From the NCBI RefSeq assembly GCF_022179405.1, contig NZ_BPQT01000022.1, positions 1 through 64,000 on the forward strand: a stretch of DNA of 64,000 nt, written 5' to 3'. The DNA comes from Methylobacterium marchantiae (GTDB taxonomy: Bacteria; Pseudomonadota; Alphaproteobacteria; Rhizobiales; Beijerinckiaceae). Every line of letters starts with the position of its first letter. Positions within the stretch are counted from its first letter, which is position 1. Under the pieces are notes generated by a model. The model ran no database searches and was not told the DNA's origin. It was given only the letters and a program-made list of their open reading frames with translations. A program made the position numbers and the translations under genes. This document shows, piece by piece, positions 53,174 to 61,621 of this stretch.

Positions 53174-53557
53174 GGCGGCGGGATCGGTTGCCGGCTCGGG
53201 CCGCGATGTCTATACCCGCCATCCCCGCAGCCGATGCGTTCGATGGTTTCGCGAACCCTCTCGGGCAGGCGCGGCAGCGGGGCTTGTCGTGACGGGGCGG
53301 GGCGGACCAGTTCTCTGCATCGTTCCTGTGAGGCCTCGTGGGCCGGGTCGCGGCAAGAATGTCACGCGCGCGGGGAACAGGAACCGTCGCCGTGGCTGAT
53401 GGCCCACGCTCGTTCCGCCCTGGACACGGGGAGACCGCGCCATTTCAGGACAGGGGCCGGCGAGCAGCGGGCGCTGAAGATTAACCGATTTCACGGACAA
53501 GTGAGGCAGGCCGGGGAACCGGCGTCCTTCCTCCGCGTAGTCTCGGGCTCAACCAGC
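53174..53557. other. Intergenic region without a gene
   Basis: About 380 bases of GC-rich sequence. The open frames here are Arg/Ser/Pro-rich products of base composition and have no motif. GGAAC at 53515-53519 is followed after 16 bases by CGTA (53536-53539), a near match to the EcfG promoter consensus 19 bases before the next gene. Confidence 0.45.
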
Positions 53558-53851
53558 ATGCGACGCCTTCTGACGGGTGGCATCAAGGCGATCATCGCCA
53601 TCGCCGCGCTCTCCACCGCGGCCCATTGGGCCATGCGCGTCCAGCGCGAGCCCTCGCCCTCCGTCGCATCCGCGGCGGCGGTGAAGGATCCGGTGGCGAC
53701 CGGATCGATCTCGCCTCGCAAAGCGGAGCCGGTGGTGGAAGACCGCCTCACGGACGTGACCCGCGGGCTCGACCAGAAGCGTCTCTCGGAACTGATGGCG
53801 GGCGTGTCCCCGCAGAAGCCAAAGGTCGAGAAGGCGGTCGCCAAGCGCTGA
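53558..53851 (+). CDS. Small membrane-anchored protein, unknown function
   Basis: A 97-aa frame with one N-terminal hydrophobic segment (about 8-26, ending before AMRVQRE) and a charged, mostly disordered remainder (SPRKAEPVVEDRLTDVTRG, then QKPKVEKAVAKR). It could be a membrane anchor or an uncleaved signal. No family is recognised. It ends 79 bases before the metallophosphoesterase gene and may be in its transcript. Confidence 0.55.
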   Translation: MRRLLTGGIKAIIAIAALSTAAHWAMRVQREPSPSVASAAAVKDPVATGSISPRKAEPVVEDRLTDVTRGLDQKRLSELMAGVSPQKPKVEKAVAKR

Positions 53852-53930
53852 GGCGCCCGAGCGTCGACCGTCACGCGATGGTCAAAGGCCCGTGGTTCGG
53901 TGGGCCGGACACGTCGCAACAGGCTGCCGC

Positions 53931-55586
53931 ATGACCGACCGCTCCACCCTGACCCGCCGCGAGACCATGGCGGGTGCCGCGGCCCTCGCTTTGGCACCGG
54001 CCACCGCCCGTGCATCGGACCGCGCGACCGGCATTGTCTACGAGATGGTCGCGGGCGCCCGCCGGGGTGTCCCAGACGTGGCGGTCTCCAATGGAAGCGA
54101 CGTGGTCCGCACCGACGGCCAGGGCCGCTACGGCCTCGACGTCGCGGACGGGGACATCGTCTTCGTCGTCAAGCCGCCCGGCTACGCCCTGCCGCGCGAC
54201 GAGAACAACATCCCGCGCTTCAGCTACATCCATCAGCCGAAGGGGACGCCGCCCGACCTGCGCCTGCGCTATCGCGGCATCGATCCCACCGGTCCGCTGC
54301 CCGCCTCCATCGATTTCGCGCTGACCCGCGAGGCGGAGCCGGACGCGTTCGACGTCGTCCTGTTCACCGACCCGCAGCCAGAGAGCCCGGTGGAGCTCTG
54401 CCACGTCCGCGACACGGCGGTGACGCGGGTGCTCGGCACCAAGGCCGCCTTCGGCATGACGACGGGCGACATCCTGTTCGACGATCTCTCGTTCTACGGC
54501 CGCTCGAACCGCATCATGGGGCGCATCGGCATCCCGTGGTTCCATATCGGCGGCAACCACGACCTCAATTTCGAGGCGCCCGACGCGCGCCATAGCCGCG
54601 AGACCTTCAAGCGGGTCTACGGCGCGCCCTATTATGCCTTCCACCACGGCAAGGCGCTGTTCCTGATGCTCGACACCGTGAACTATCTCGGTGCCGCATC
54701 GGGGGCCGACGGGGTCGGGCGCTACGAAGGGCGCATCGGCGAACGGCAGCTCGGCTTCATCGCCAACATGCTGGCGCAGACGCCCAAGGACAGCCTCGTC
54801 GTCATCGCGATGCATATCCCGCTCTATACCGATCTCAACCCCGACGATCCGCGCCAGAACGTGATGGACCGCGAGCGCCTGCTCGATCTCCTCGGCGACC
54901 GTCCGGTGCTGAGCCTCGCGGGCCATACCCACACGACGGAGCATCACTATCCCCGCGCCGACGGGGCAGGGCGGCACCATCACCACGTGCTCACGGCGGT
55001 GTCCGGCTCGTGGTGGAGCGGTCCGTCCACCCGCACCGGCATTCCCTCCGCCGACAGCCGCGACGGGACGCCCAACGGCTTCCACGTCCTATCCGTCGAC
55101 GGCAACGGCTACACCACCCGCTACCGCCCTGCGCAGGGAGAGCCCGACGAGGCGATGCGGATCGTCCTGGAGAGCCAGTATCGCGGCGGGGTCGCCGAGG
55201 TCCTGCGCGATTACAGGCCGATGCAGACCCTGCGGTCGCCGGTGCCGCGAGAGAGCCTCGCGGCCACCAATCTGGTGGTGAACGTCTTCGACGGCGGCCC
55301 GCGCACCCGCGTCCGGTACCGCATCGACGGCAGCGAGCCGGTGGAGATGGTGCGCACGCGCCGGCCCGACCCGTTCGTCGGGGAGGTCTTCCAGCGCTAC
55401 GCCGAGACGAAGAAGCCCTGGGTGAAGGCCGAGCCGTCGAGCCATGTCTGGGTCGCGCGCCTCGGTGGCGACATAACGAGCGGCATCCATCGGATCACCG
55501 TCGATGTACAGGACGAGTACAGCCGCCCGCTCTCCTCAGGCATCCTCCTCGAAGTCACCAGCGAGGAGGGGGCTTCGAAGGGCTGA
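53931..55586 (+). CDS. Calcineurin-like metallophosphoesterase, probably Tat-exported
   Basis: The 551-aa protein starts with TRRETMAGAAALALAPATARA, which looks like a Tat signal in abbreviated form. An N-terminal beta-sandwich (about 30-125) precedes the metallophosphoesterase domain (about 135-390) with FTDPQ, the GGNHDL motif, VIAMHIPLY and GHTHTTEHH, the binuclear metal ligands. A calcineurin-like C-terminal domain follows (about 395-545). The active site fits phosphomono- or diesterases of the periplasm; the substrate is unknown. Confidence 0.9.
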   Translation: MTDRSTLTRRETMAGAAALALAPATARASDRATGIVYEMVAGARRGVPDVAVSNGSDVVRTDGQGRYGLDVADGDIVFVVKPPGYALPRDENNIPRFSYIHQPKGTPPDLRLRYRGIDPTGPLPASIDFALTREAEPDAFDVVLFTDPQPESPVELCHVRDTAVTRVLGTKAAFGMTTGDILFDDLSFYGRSNRIMGRIGIPWFHIGGNHDLNFEAPDARHSRETFKRVYGAPYYAFHHGKALFLMLDTVNYLGAASGADGVGRYEGRIGERQLGFIANMLAQTPKDSLVVIAMHIPLYTDLNPDDPRQNVMDRERLLDLLGDRPVLSLAGHTHTTEHHYPRADGAGRHHHHVLTAVSGSWWSGPSTRTGIPSADSRDGTPNGFHVLSVDGNGYTTRYRPAQGEPDEAMRIVLESQYRGGVAEVLRDYRPMQTLRSPVPRESLAATNLVVNVFDGGPRTRVRYRIDGSEPVEMVRTRRPDPFVGEVFQRYAETKKPWVKAEPSSHVWVARLGGDITSGIHRITVDVQDEYSRPLSSGILLEVTSEEGASKG

Positions 55587-55648
55587 TACCGGACGACGTT
55601 GAGGACGACCATCGGTCGGGATCGGCGCCGCTCGATATGACATGACAA

Positions 55649-55676
55649 GGCCGCCCGTCCCGCAGGACGAGCGGCC
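55649..55676. terminator. Bidirectional terminator
   Basis: GGCCGC-C-CGTCC (55649-55660), loop CGCA, GGACG-A-GCGGCC (55665-55676) between the convergent phosphoesterase and PfpI genes. Confidence 0.7.
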
Positions 55677-55705
55677 CGTTCACGATGTTGGAGTGGAAAG
55701 AGGTC

Positions 55706-56284
55706 TCAGGCGGCGAGCCGGCGGGTGCCGTGATTGCCTTCCTGGATCTCCTCGATGATCTTGGCGCAGAAGGCATCGAGATCGCCCGGATTGCGGCTCG
55801 TGACGATGCCCTGGTCGGTCACCACCGCCTCGTCGTGCCACTGGCCGCCGGCATTGATGACGTCCGTCCTGATCGAGGAGAACGAGGTCAGGTTCAGGCC
55901 CTTCACGGCGCCGGCCTCGATCAGCAGCCAGGGCGCGTGGCAGATGGCGGCCACGACCTTGCCGGAGGTGAGGAACGCCCTGATCACCTCGAGGGCCTTC
56001 GGCTCGAGGCGCAGCTTGTCCGGGTTGATCTGGCCGCCGGGCAGCACGAGGGCATCGTAGGACGACGGATCGATGTCTTCGAGATCCTGATCGACCGCGA
56101 CGTTCTTGCCCCAGTCGGTCTTGTCCCAGCCGCGGATGGATTCCTGCGACTCACGCGATTTGGGAGATGCGACGACCACCGTCGCGCCGGCTTTCTTGAG
56201 GGTGTTCAGCGGAACCGTCAGCTCCGATTCCTCGAAACCATCTGTGGCGACGATGAGGATTTTCGATTGCTTGATGTCCGGCAT
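55706..56284 (-). CDS. DJ-1/PfpI family protein (general stress protein/deglycase type)
   Basis: The 192-aa protein has the type 1 glutamine-amidotransferase-like fold of PfpI: ILIVATDGFEESEL with the conserved Glu near 18-19, DALVLPGGQINPDKLR, and the nucleophile elbow AAICHAPW with Cys115-His116. Family members are stress proteins (YhbO/PfpI), proposed as proteases, deglycases or chaperones. Its promoter region contains GGAAC-N17-GGTT ending 38 bases before the start, the EcfG pattern, so general-stress control is likely. Confidence 0.93.
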   Translation of the reverse strand: MPDIKQSKILIVATDGFEESELTVPLNTLKKAGATVVVASPKSRESQESIRGWDKTDWGKNVAVDQDLEDIDPSSYDALVLPGGQINPDKLRLEPKALEVIRAFLTSGKVVAAICHAPWLLIEAGAVKGLNLTSFSSIRTDVINAGGQWHDEAVVTDQGIVTSRNPGDLDAFCAKIIEEIQEGNHGTRRLAA

Positions 56285-56321
56285 GGCCGATCTCCGCGAC
56301 GACGTTGAGGGGTGACGGATG

Positions 56322-56347
56322 AACCGGTCGGGGCAAAGCGCGGTTCC
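56322..56347 (-). promoter_or_regulatory. EcfG-type promoter of the PfpI gene
   Basis: Minus strand: GGAAC (56347-56343), 17 bases, GGTT (56325-56322), 38 bases before ATG 56284. The consensus is GGAAC-N16/17-CGTT; one base of the -10 differs. Confidence 0.55.
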
Positions 56348-56424
56348 GGCATCGGGACGGCTGCAAGGCAGACCCGGCGAGAGCGCAAGGCTCGGAATCA
56401 AGGCTCGGAATCCAGGCGAAATCC

Positions 56425-56450
56425 GGAACTGTCCGCGCCCGGACCGGGTT
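56425..56450 (+). promoter_or_regulatory. EcfG-type promoter of the proline-rich protein gene
   Basis: GGAAC (56425-56429), 17 bases, GGTT (56447-56450), 46 bases before ATG 56496. Same spacing and same -10 variant as the divergent PfpI promoter. Confidence 0.5.
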
Positions 56451-56495
56451 GGCCTTGCAGACCGTTCCACTTCCTCAAAGCGAAGGAGACGCCGA

Positions 56496-56717
56496 ATGGC
56501 CAATCCAGGCCTACCGATCCCCGAACCGCTGCCTGGGGGTGTCCCCGGCGACCTGCCGCCCCCGCCGCTGCCGCCCGATGAGGGACCGGATATCGGACCG
56601 ACCGGTCCGCGCACTCCCTATCCGGTGAACGATCCGGGCATCGACGAGCCCGCGGGTCCGGGCTCCGAGCCGGATTACCTGCCGGGCGGTCCGACCGATC
56701 CGGGCGTCAGGATGTAA
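56496..56717 (+). CDS. Proline-rich small disordered protein
   Basis: A 73-aa product of which about a third is proline, with much glycine and aspartate (LPPPPLPPDEGPD, GPTGPRTPYPVNDPG). It has no Cys, no hydrophobic helix and no signal, so it should be cytoplasmic and disordered. A strong SD (GAAGGAGA) precedes the ATG, and an EcfG-type promoter lies upstream. No function is known; a stress-protective or scaffold role is speculative. Confidence 0.72.
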   Translation: MANPGLPIPEPLPGGVPGDLPPPPLPPDEGPDIGPTGPRTPYPVNDPGIDEPAGPGSEPDYLPGGPTDPGVRM

Positions 56718-56725
56718 AAGCGGGT

Positions 56726-57115
56726 TCAGTGATCGCCGTGCGACGCGCGGACGTCGCGGGGCGCACTGAGGATTTCGGAGAGGCTCGTCACCACGTGGCG
56801 GGCCTCTTCGTCCGTCAGGCGGAGCTGGAAGGGCGGCAGCGCTCCGGCCTGCAGGGCGACGACGGCCTGGCCCTTTTCGTCGGTTCCGACCTCGATGGCG
56901 GAGGAGGTCACTTCGAGCATGGCGATGTCCTCGTCGCTGAGGTCGTCGGGCAGATCGACCTCGTCCGGTTCGTCGATCGCGGTGAGCAATTGCCCCACTG
57001 CGCGCACCAGGGCGCGGGCCGCCCGCGCGTCCATGACCACCGCCGTCGCCTGGTCGTCTTTCTGGAAGGAGAGCTGGATGTTCGCGCCTTCGAGGGAAAC
57101 CGAGATGCCCGCCAT
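56726..57115 (-). CDS. Acidic conserved-type protein, unknown function
   Basis: The 129-aa protein is acidic and soluble. It starts MAGISVSLEGANIQLSFQ and has an acidic middle (DEPDEVDLPDDLSDEDIAM) and a C-terminal helix LTDEEARHVVTSLSEIL. No domain is recognised. ATG 57115 is preferred over an upstream start because the upstream residues are Arg-rich and family-less. It converges on the proline-rich protein gene, 8 bases apart. Confidence 0.6.
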   Translation of the reverse strand: MAGISVSLEGANIQLSFQKDDQATAVVMDARAARALVRAVGQLLTAIDEPDEVDLPDDLSDEDIAMLEVTSSAIEVGTDEKGQAVVALQAGALPPFQLRLTDEEARHVVTSLSEILSAPRDVRASHGDH

Positions 57116-57429
57116 GAACCGCCTGACCGCGTCGCCTAACTGCCTGGAACCGAACTCATATATGCACGTCGCGGCCCGAAAAACACGGGGTTCGCGCGGC
57201 GCCGGTCGAGAGTGGCGCGCGATGTCGCCGCCGGCAAGATCGCGCCCGATGCCTTGTTGCCGCCGCACAATGCGCCTACATGATGGACAGCGGGCATCGG
57301 TGAGCCGGACGCAACAACCAACTTGCGTCTCACGACCTGCTGATTCCGTCAGATGTACAAAGAGGACCGGAGCCGGGTGTCTCGAGCAGACGCACGTATT
57401 TGGTCAACGAACGATACGAGGTTCTATTC
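57116..57429. other. Intergenic/leader region upstream of the cold-shock gene
   Basis: About 310 bases, AT-richer toward the csp start (CGTATTTGGTCAACGAACGATACGAG). Cold-shock genes often have long regulatory 5' leaders; part of this stretch may be that. GGAAC at 57149 is followed by a poor -10 match (CGTC). No ORF is supported. Confidence 0.45.
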
Positions 57430-57639
57430 GTGAATACCGGCACTGTTAAGTGGTTCAACGAAACCAAAGGCTACGGCTTCATTCAGCCCGATGATGGCGG
57501 CAAGGACGTGTTCGTTCACATCTCCGCCGTCGAGCGCGCGGGAATGCGCAACCTCATTGAGGGTCAGAAGGTCTCCTACGAGATCCAGACCGACAAGCGC
57601 AGCGGCAAGGATTCGGCTGGTAACCTCCAGGCGGCCTGA
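57430..57639 (+). CDS. Cold-shock protein (CspA family)
   Basis: RNA/ssDNA-binding single cold-shock domain of 69 aa. It has [17 protein letters not shown] with RNP1 (KGYGFI) and [12 protein letters not shown] with RNP2 (VFVHIS). GTG 57430 gives the usual [10 protein letters not shown] start and has GAGG 8 bases upstream. It is monocistronic, with a terminator hairpin 9 bases after the stop. Confidence 0.96.
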   Translation: MNTGTVKWFNETKGYGFIQPDDGGKDVFVHISAVERAGMRNLIEGQKVSYEIQTDKRSGKDSAGNLQAA

Positions 57640-57648
57640 CGCACCCGG

Positions 57649-57669
57649 CGCCAGCCCTCGGGGCTGGCG
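57649..57669 (+). terminator. Terminator of the cold-shock gene
   Basis: CGCCAGCCC (57649-57657) and GGGCTGGCG (57661-57669) around TCG, 9 bases after the stop; TCACCTTCC follows. Confidence 0.7.
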
Positions 57670-57778
57670 TCACCTTCCGGCATTCGATGCCGGCCCGCCG
57701 CCATCCCGGCGATCTCCTCTGGGGGGACGAGTTCGATTCAGGGATGACACTTCCGCAACCCCCAAACCTTTGACTTAC

Positions 57779-57804
57779 GGAACCGACGCGGGAAGCGTCT
57801 CGTT
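57779..57804 (+). promoter_or_regulatory. EcfG-type promoter, exact consensus
   Basis: GGAAC (57779-57783), 17 bases, CGTT (57801-57804), 37 bases before ATG 57842. It matches the alphaproteobacterial general-stress sigma EcfG consensus without mismatch. Confidence 0.7.
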
Positions 57805-57841
57805 CTGCACACCAAGAAAATCTGAAAGATCACAAGAAAAC

Positions 57842-58087
57842 ATGTTGTTCGAATACACCCGGCGCCGCGGCGCCCGTTCGCCGATCACCGATGCGGCGAC
57901 CTTCAAGGTGGGAAAATTGAAGCAGATGACGTCCCGCGAAGCGCAGGACATTGCCGCTCGAGACATCGATTTCAGCCACCTCATCGACACCTCCTACAAC
58001 TACCATTCGCCCCGTGAACTGCGCTGGCATCTCGCCGAGCGGTTGGGCGTGACCCCCGACGCGGTCGCGGTTCGCGAAAACGCCTGA
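57842..58087 (+). CDS. Small protein of unknown function under an EcfG-type promoter
   Basis: An 81-aa soluble protein: a basic start (MLFEYTRRRGARS), TSREAQDIAARDIDFSHLIDTSYNYHSP in the middle and a helical end ELRWHLAERLGVTPDAVAVRENA. No family is recognised. The SD is weak, but the exact-consensus GGAAC-N17-CGTT promoter at the right distance supports a real, stress-induced gene. Confidence 0.68.
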   Translation: MLFEYTRRRGARSPITDAATFKVGKLKQMTSREAQDIAARDIDFSHLIDTSYNYHSPRELRWHLAERLGVTPDAVAVRENA

Positions 58088-58220
58088 TCGGGACGCCCCG
58101 CGCCGAGGAGATCGTCCCGGCGCTCGGGCATCCCAGTGAGTGCATCCAGTTGTCAGTGACGTCTCGCGCCGAGTTCTCATGGAGCTCGGCGTTCGCGTGT
58201 CCGGAGCCCTCCGGGGCCGG

Positions 58221-59048
58221 CTAGGTCCGGGCCAGGGCCGCGACCACGTCGTCGCGCAGACCGTCCGACATCGCGATCAGGGCGCCGTGCACCGGATCGG
58301 GACGGTTATAAGTCGTGCGTGCTCCGGTGAGATCGCTCACAGATCCGCCGGCTTCGCGCAGGAGCAGGTCGGCGCCGGCGAGATCCCAGTCGCGCGCGTC
58401 CGACGAGACGAGGCCGATATCGATCGACCCTTCCGCCACCCGCGCCACCCGCAGGGCGAGAGAGGGCACGCGCGGGACCATCTCGAAGTCGAGGGGATCC
58501 CCGCTCACGGCACCGCCGCGCGCGAGCTTGTCGATCATCGGTTTGGGCCCCGTCACCCTTGCCCCGGCGAGACCCGCCTTCCGCGAGACCGAGAGCGGCA
58601 CCCCGTTGCAGGTCGCACCGGCCCCGGCGACGGCCTCGTAGAATCGGTCGCTCACCGGAGCATGGACGAAGCCGATGATCGGCTCGCCGCGCGAGAGCAG
58701 CGCCACCGAGATCGACCAATCCGGGTGACCGGTCAGGAAGGCCCGCGTGCCGTCGATGGGATCGACGATCCAGACGAGATCCGAGCCGAGGCGAATGGAA
58801 TCGTCGCTGGTCTCTTCCGAGAGCCAGGCCGCCTTCGGCAGGAGCGCGCTCAAGCGGATCTTGAGGAAGGTGTCCACGGCGACATCGGCCTCGGTCACCG
58901 GTGAGCCGCCGGCCTTCGACCACGTCCGCGCGGTCGTCTGCGCGCCCAGTCGGAACGAGGGCAGCGCCAGGGATGCCGCCTCGCGGATGGCCTCACGCAG
59001 GGCAGGGACGAGTGCCTGGGCGGCCTCGGTCGACATCGGGTCGGACAT
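58221..59048 (-). CDS. Inositol-monophosphatase family phosphatase (CysQ/SuhB type)
   Basis: Mg2+-dependent, Li+-sensitive-type phosphatase of 275 aa. The metal sites are seen in WLSEET, DPIDGTRAFLTG and DWDLAGADLLL, all intact. The DPIDGTRAF variant and the NGVPLSVSRKA loop fit 3'(2'),5'-bisphosphate nucleotidases (CysQ) or histidinol-phosphate/inositol phosphatases; the first would recycle PAP, but this organism's APS-type CysH would make little PAP. The start 59048 has GGAGA 7 bases upstream. Confidence 0.88.
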   Translation of the reverse strand: MSDPMSTEAAQALVPALREAIREAASLALPSFRLGAQTTARTWSKAGGSPVTEADVAVDTFLKIRLSALLPKAAWLSEETSDDSIRLGSDLVWIVDPIDGTRAFLTGHPDWSISVALLSRGEPIIGFVHAPVSDRFYEAVAGAGATCNGVPLSVSRKAGLAGARVTGPKPMIDKLARGGAVSGDPLDFEMVPRVPSLALRVARVAEGSIDIGLVSSDARDWDLAGADLLLREAGGSVSDLTGARTTYNRPDPVHGALIAMSDGLRDDVVAALART

Positions 59049-59354
59049 GCGTCTCCGGAACTTCGGGATTCGATGGGGATCGGGTGCGGATCTGGCTCCC
59101 GCTCGCATCGCGGCGGGGGGAAGACACCCTCGTTGTAGGGCCGGCATCCGGCCTCCACAAGGATCGAACGTCACGCGACGGCGCCGGATTTCGCCGAACG
59201 CAGCAAGGAACCGTTGAGCATTCCGGACGCTTCTCCGCCGTCCACTTTCGCTTAACTCTGGCTATTAAGCTGCTTTGAGGAGGTTAGACGCAAATCTGCT
59301 TGGCATAACGAACGGCCCGACAGAGGCCGATCACACCAGCCAGGCATCGATGCA
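59049..59354. other. Intergenic region without a gene
   Basis: About 305 bases between the divergent phosphatase and DUF6101 genes. It contains the inverted pair GCTTAA/TTAAGC (59250-59255, 59265-59270) in an AT-richer patch that may be a promoter or operator. No coding frame is supported. Confidence 0.45.
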
Positions 59355-59885
59355 ATGAACACTTTCTCAAACATGAATTCCACTCCGACAAATGTTCGCA
59401 ACGCGGCGGACGTGTCGCTGCAGGATGGTGTCGAGGCGGCCTCCCTGGACTTCGCAGCTTCGCCTCTGCCCGTGATCGGCAAGGTCGGCGGCGGAACCGC
59501 CGCATGCGGCATCGCCCTGGCTTTCGCCTCCGAGGCCAGCGATGCCTGCGACGAGGACCGATTCGCCCTGCTCCTCGTGGACGAGGCCGGCACCACTCTG
59601 GGCCGTCTCGGCCCGTTCGGCGACGACGACGTCGTGGCGGTCTGGCGCGACTGCTCGGCCCGGACCGGCCTGCCGCGGATGATCGTGCGGGAGGACGGCT
59701 CGCTCGCCACCGTGTCGCGCCAGCTCGGCCGCGTCGCCCTCGGGACGACCCGGACCCGCCGGCGCCACGGCCTGCTCAACGGCCGCCGTCCGCGCTTCCT
59801 CGTCCGCCGCAAGACCGGCATGCTGCCGGTGCGTCCGCTGATCTATCGCGGCGAGAGCGAGATCGTCGGCGGCGCCCTGTCCTGA
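59355..59885 (+). CDS. DUF6101-like protein
   Basis: A 176-aa soluble protein I assign, tentatively, to DUF6101, a family of Rhizobiales proteins. It has a small hydrophobic core (GGGTAACGIALAFAS), a middle stretch RFALLLVDEAGTTLGRLGPFGDDDVVAVWR and a basic C-terminal part (RTRRRHGLLNGRRPRFLVRRKTG). The basic patch could bind nucleic acid. Function is unknown. The gene converges on ubiA, 13 bases apart. Confidence 0.72.
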   Translation: MNTFSNMNSTPTNVRNAADVSLQDGVEAASLDFAASPLPVIGKVGGGTAACGIALAFASEASDACDEDRFALLLVDEAGTTLGRLGPFGDDDVVAVWRDCSARTGLPRMIVREDGSLATVSRQLGRVALGTTRTRRRHGLLNGRRPRFLVRRKTGMLPVRPLIYRGESEIVGGALS

Positions 59886-59898
59886 AACCGGATCGACA

Positions 59899-60855
59899 TC
59901 AGGACAGGCCCTGCCAGAGGGCATCGGCCGCGAGCCCGGCGAACAGGATCAGTCCGGCATCGCGGTTGGAGCGGAAGAGCCTGAGCGCCCCGCGCCCGTC
60001 TCCGGGTCGGAGGCGGTGGACCTGCCATCCGAGATGGGCGGCGAACAGGATGATTCCGAGGGCACCGAGCGGGCCCGCTCCGGCCAGGAACGCGGCCAGG
60101 GCGATGGCGACGGCAGAGACGGCGTAGCAGAGGCCGATGGCCGGTTTCAGCCCACGACCGAAGAGGCGGGCCGACGACCGGATGCCGGCGATCTCGTCGT
60201 CCTCGATATCCTGCACCGCGTAGATCGTGTCGTAGCCGACGACCCAGGCCACCGTTCCGAGATAGAGCAGCAGAGCGGGCTCCGCGAGTTCGCCGAAGAC
60301 GGCGACCCAGCCCATCAGTGCCCCCCAGGAGAAGGCGAGGCCGAGCACCGCCTGGGGCATCGACATCACCCGCTTCATGAACGGATAGATCGCCACCGGC
60401 ACGAGCGATGCCATGCCGACGAGGATGGCGGTGCGATTGAACTGGAGCAGGACCGCGAGACCGACCAGCGCCTGAGCCACCAGGAACAGGGCGGCGGAAC
60501 GGGTCCGGACCTGTCCGGAGGGGAGGGGACGCGAGCGCGTGCGCTCGACCTGCGCATCGAGGTCGCGGTCGGCGATGTCGTTATAGGTCGATCCCGCCCC
60601 CCTCATGGCGATGGCGCCGACGAGGAACAGGAGGAGATGGGCCGGGTCGGGAAACCGCGCGTGACTGGCCAGGGCCGCCAGGGCGGACGACCACCAGCAT
60701 GGCAGAAGCAGCAGCCACCAGCCGATCGGCCGATCGATCCGCGCCAGGCGGAGATAGGGACGCACACCCCGCGGAGCGAGGCGATCGACCCAATGCCCCG
60801 CGACCGCGTCCGCGACCCGTCCGTCCGATTCGGGCGACGACGTCACGACCGGCAT
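59899..60855 (-). CDS. ubiA: 4-hydroxybenzoate polyprenyltransferase UbiA
   Basis: Membrane enzyme that attaches the polyprenyl chain to 4-hydroxybenzoate, the second step of ubiquinone synthesis. The 318-aa protein has about eight to nine helices and the two aspartate motifs that bind Mg-diphosphate: NDIADRDLDAQVERT, and YDTIYAVQDIEDD. The GWWLLLLPCWW segment is typical. The gene order ubiA - secreted protein - rsmE - gshA is conserved in part in Rhizobiales, from memory. Confidence 0.95.
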   Translation of the reverse strand: MPVVTSSPESDGRVADAVAGHWVDRLAPRGVRPYLRLARIDRPIGWWLLLLPCWWSSALAALASHARFPDPAHLLLFLVGAIAMRGAGSTYNDIADRDLDAQVERTRSRPLPSGQVRTRSAALFLVAQALVGLAVLLQFNRTAILVGMASLVPVAIYPFMKRVMSMPQAVLGLAFSWGALMGWVAVFGELAEPALLLYLGTVAWVVGYDTIYAVQDIEDDEIAGIRSSARLFGRGLKPAIGLCYAVSAVAIALAAFLAGAGPLGALGIILFAAHLGWQVHRLRPGDGRGALRLFRSNRDAGLILFAGLAADALWQGLS

Positions 60856-60917
60856 GACGGCCGGGATGACGTCCGGCTCGCGCGGGCCGGGCCGTGGAGC
60901 AGCGGGTCAGCCAATGC

Positions 60918-61385
60918 TCAGAGCGCGCCCTGCGGCATCTTCAGGCTGCCGGTGAGGCCGGGGCCACCGAGCATGCCGCCACCGCCGCCGCCGTTCTGGG
61001 CCTGGGCGCGCGCCTGGGCTTCCATCTTCGAGGCCTGGGCGGCGACGCCGCAGATCTTGGTGCGGATGCCGGCGACCTTGAGATGGTCCGCCTTGAAGCC
61101 TTCGGCGAAGGTATCGGGGATCGAGCACCATTCCTTGTTGGCGGTGATCCACTTGACGCCCTCGGCGCCGTTGCTCTGCAGCTTGCCGAACAGGGCGCAG
61201 GCCTCGGCCGGGGTCATCTTCTTCTTCGAGTTCGAGGCGGCATTCGCCTTGGCCACGAGTTCCTTGCGCGACTGGAGCGTCTTCTGGATCTCACCGCATT
61301 CCGCGTTCTGCGCGAAGGCAGGGCCGGCGATGAGGGCGGAACCGAGAAGGGCTCCTGCGAGAGCCGCGATGGTCTTCGATGACAT
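60918..61385 (-). CDS. Secreted cysteine-containing protein with Gly-rich tail
   Basis: The 155-aa product has a signal peptide (about 1-25, cleavage after AFA). The mature part contains four cysteines (in AECGEI, EACALF, EWCSIP and TKICGV), which could form two disulfides in the periplasm, then a coiled, Ala/Gln-rich stretch and a Gly-rich end (NGGGGGGMLGGPG). The family is unknown to me; similar short secreted proteins are widespread in Rhizobiales. It lies behind ubiA on the same strand. Confidence 0.78.
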   Translation of the reverse strand: MSSKTIAALAGALLGSALIAGPAFAQNAECGEIQKTLQSRKELVAKANAASNSKKKMTPAEACALFGKLQSNGAEGVKWITANKEWCSIPDTFAEGFKADHLKVAGIRTKICGVAAQASKMEAQARAQAQNGGGGGGMLGGPGLTGSLKMPQGAL

Positions 61386-61621
61386 GAGCTAGGATTCCCT
61401 CTCCCCCAATCCACGCCGGGGCCCTGCGACGGCCGCCGGAGCGATTGCCAAACTTGAAAGACGTCTCGCCATAGGAATGTGGCGTCTTTCGAGCGGTAAA
61501 CCGGCGGCAAGGATTGCGTTTGGGGAAACGCGATAAAGTCCGGCCCTGTTGCCGGGATGCATCGCTTCCCGTCCGGTCGCCGCGTTGACAGGCTCGGGCC
61601 CGCGAGCGACCACGCGACACC

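Noticed and set aside
57149-57174. EcfG promoter before the cold-shock gene
   Set aside because: GGAAC is present but the -10 is CGTC and the distance to the gene is more than 250 bases.
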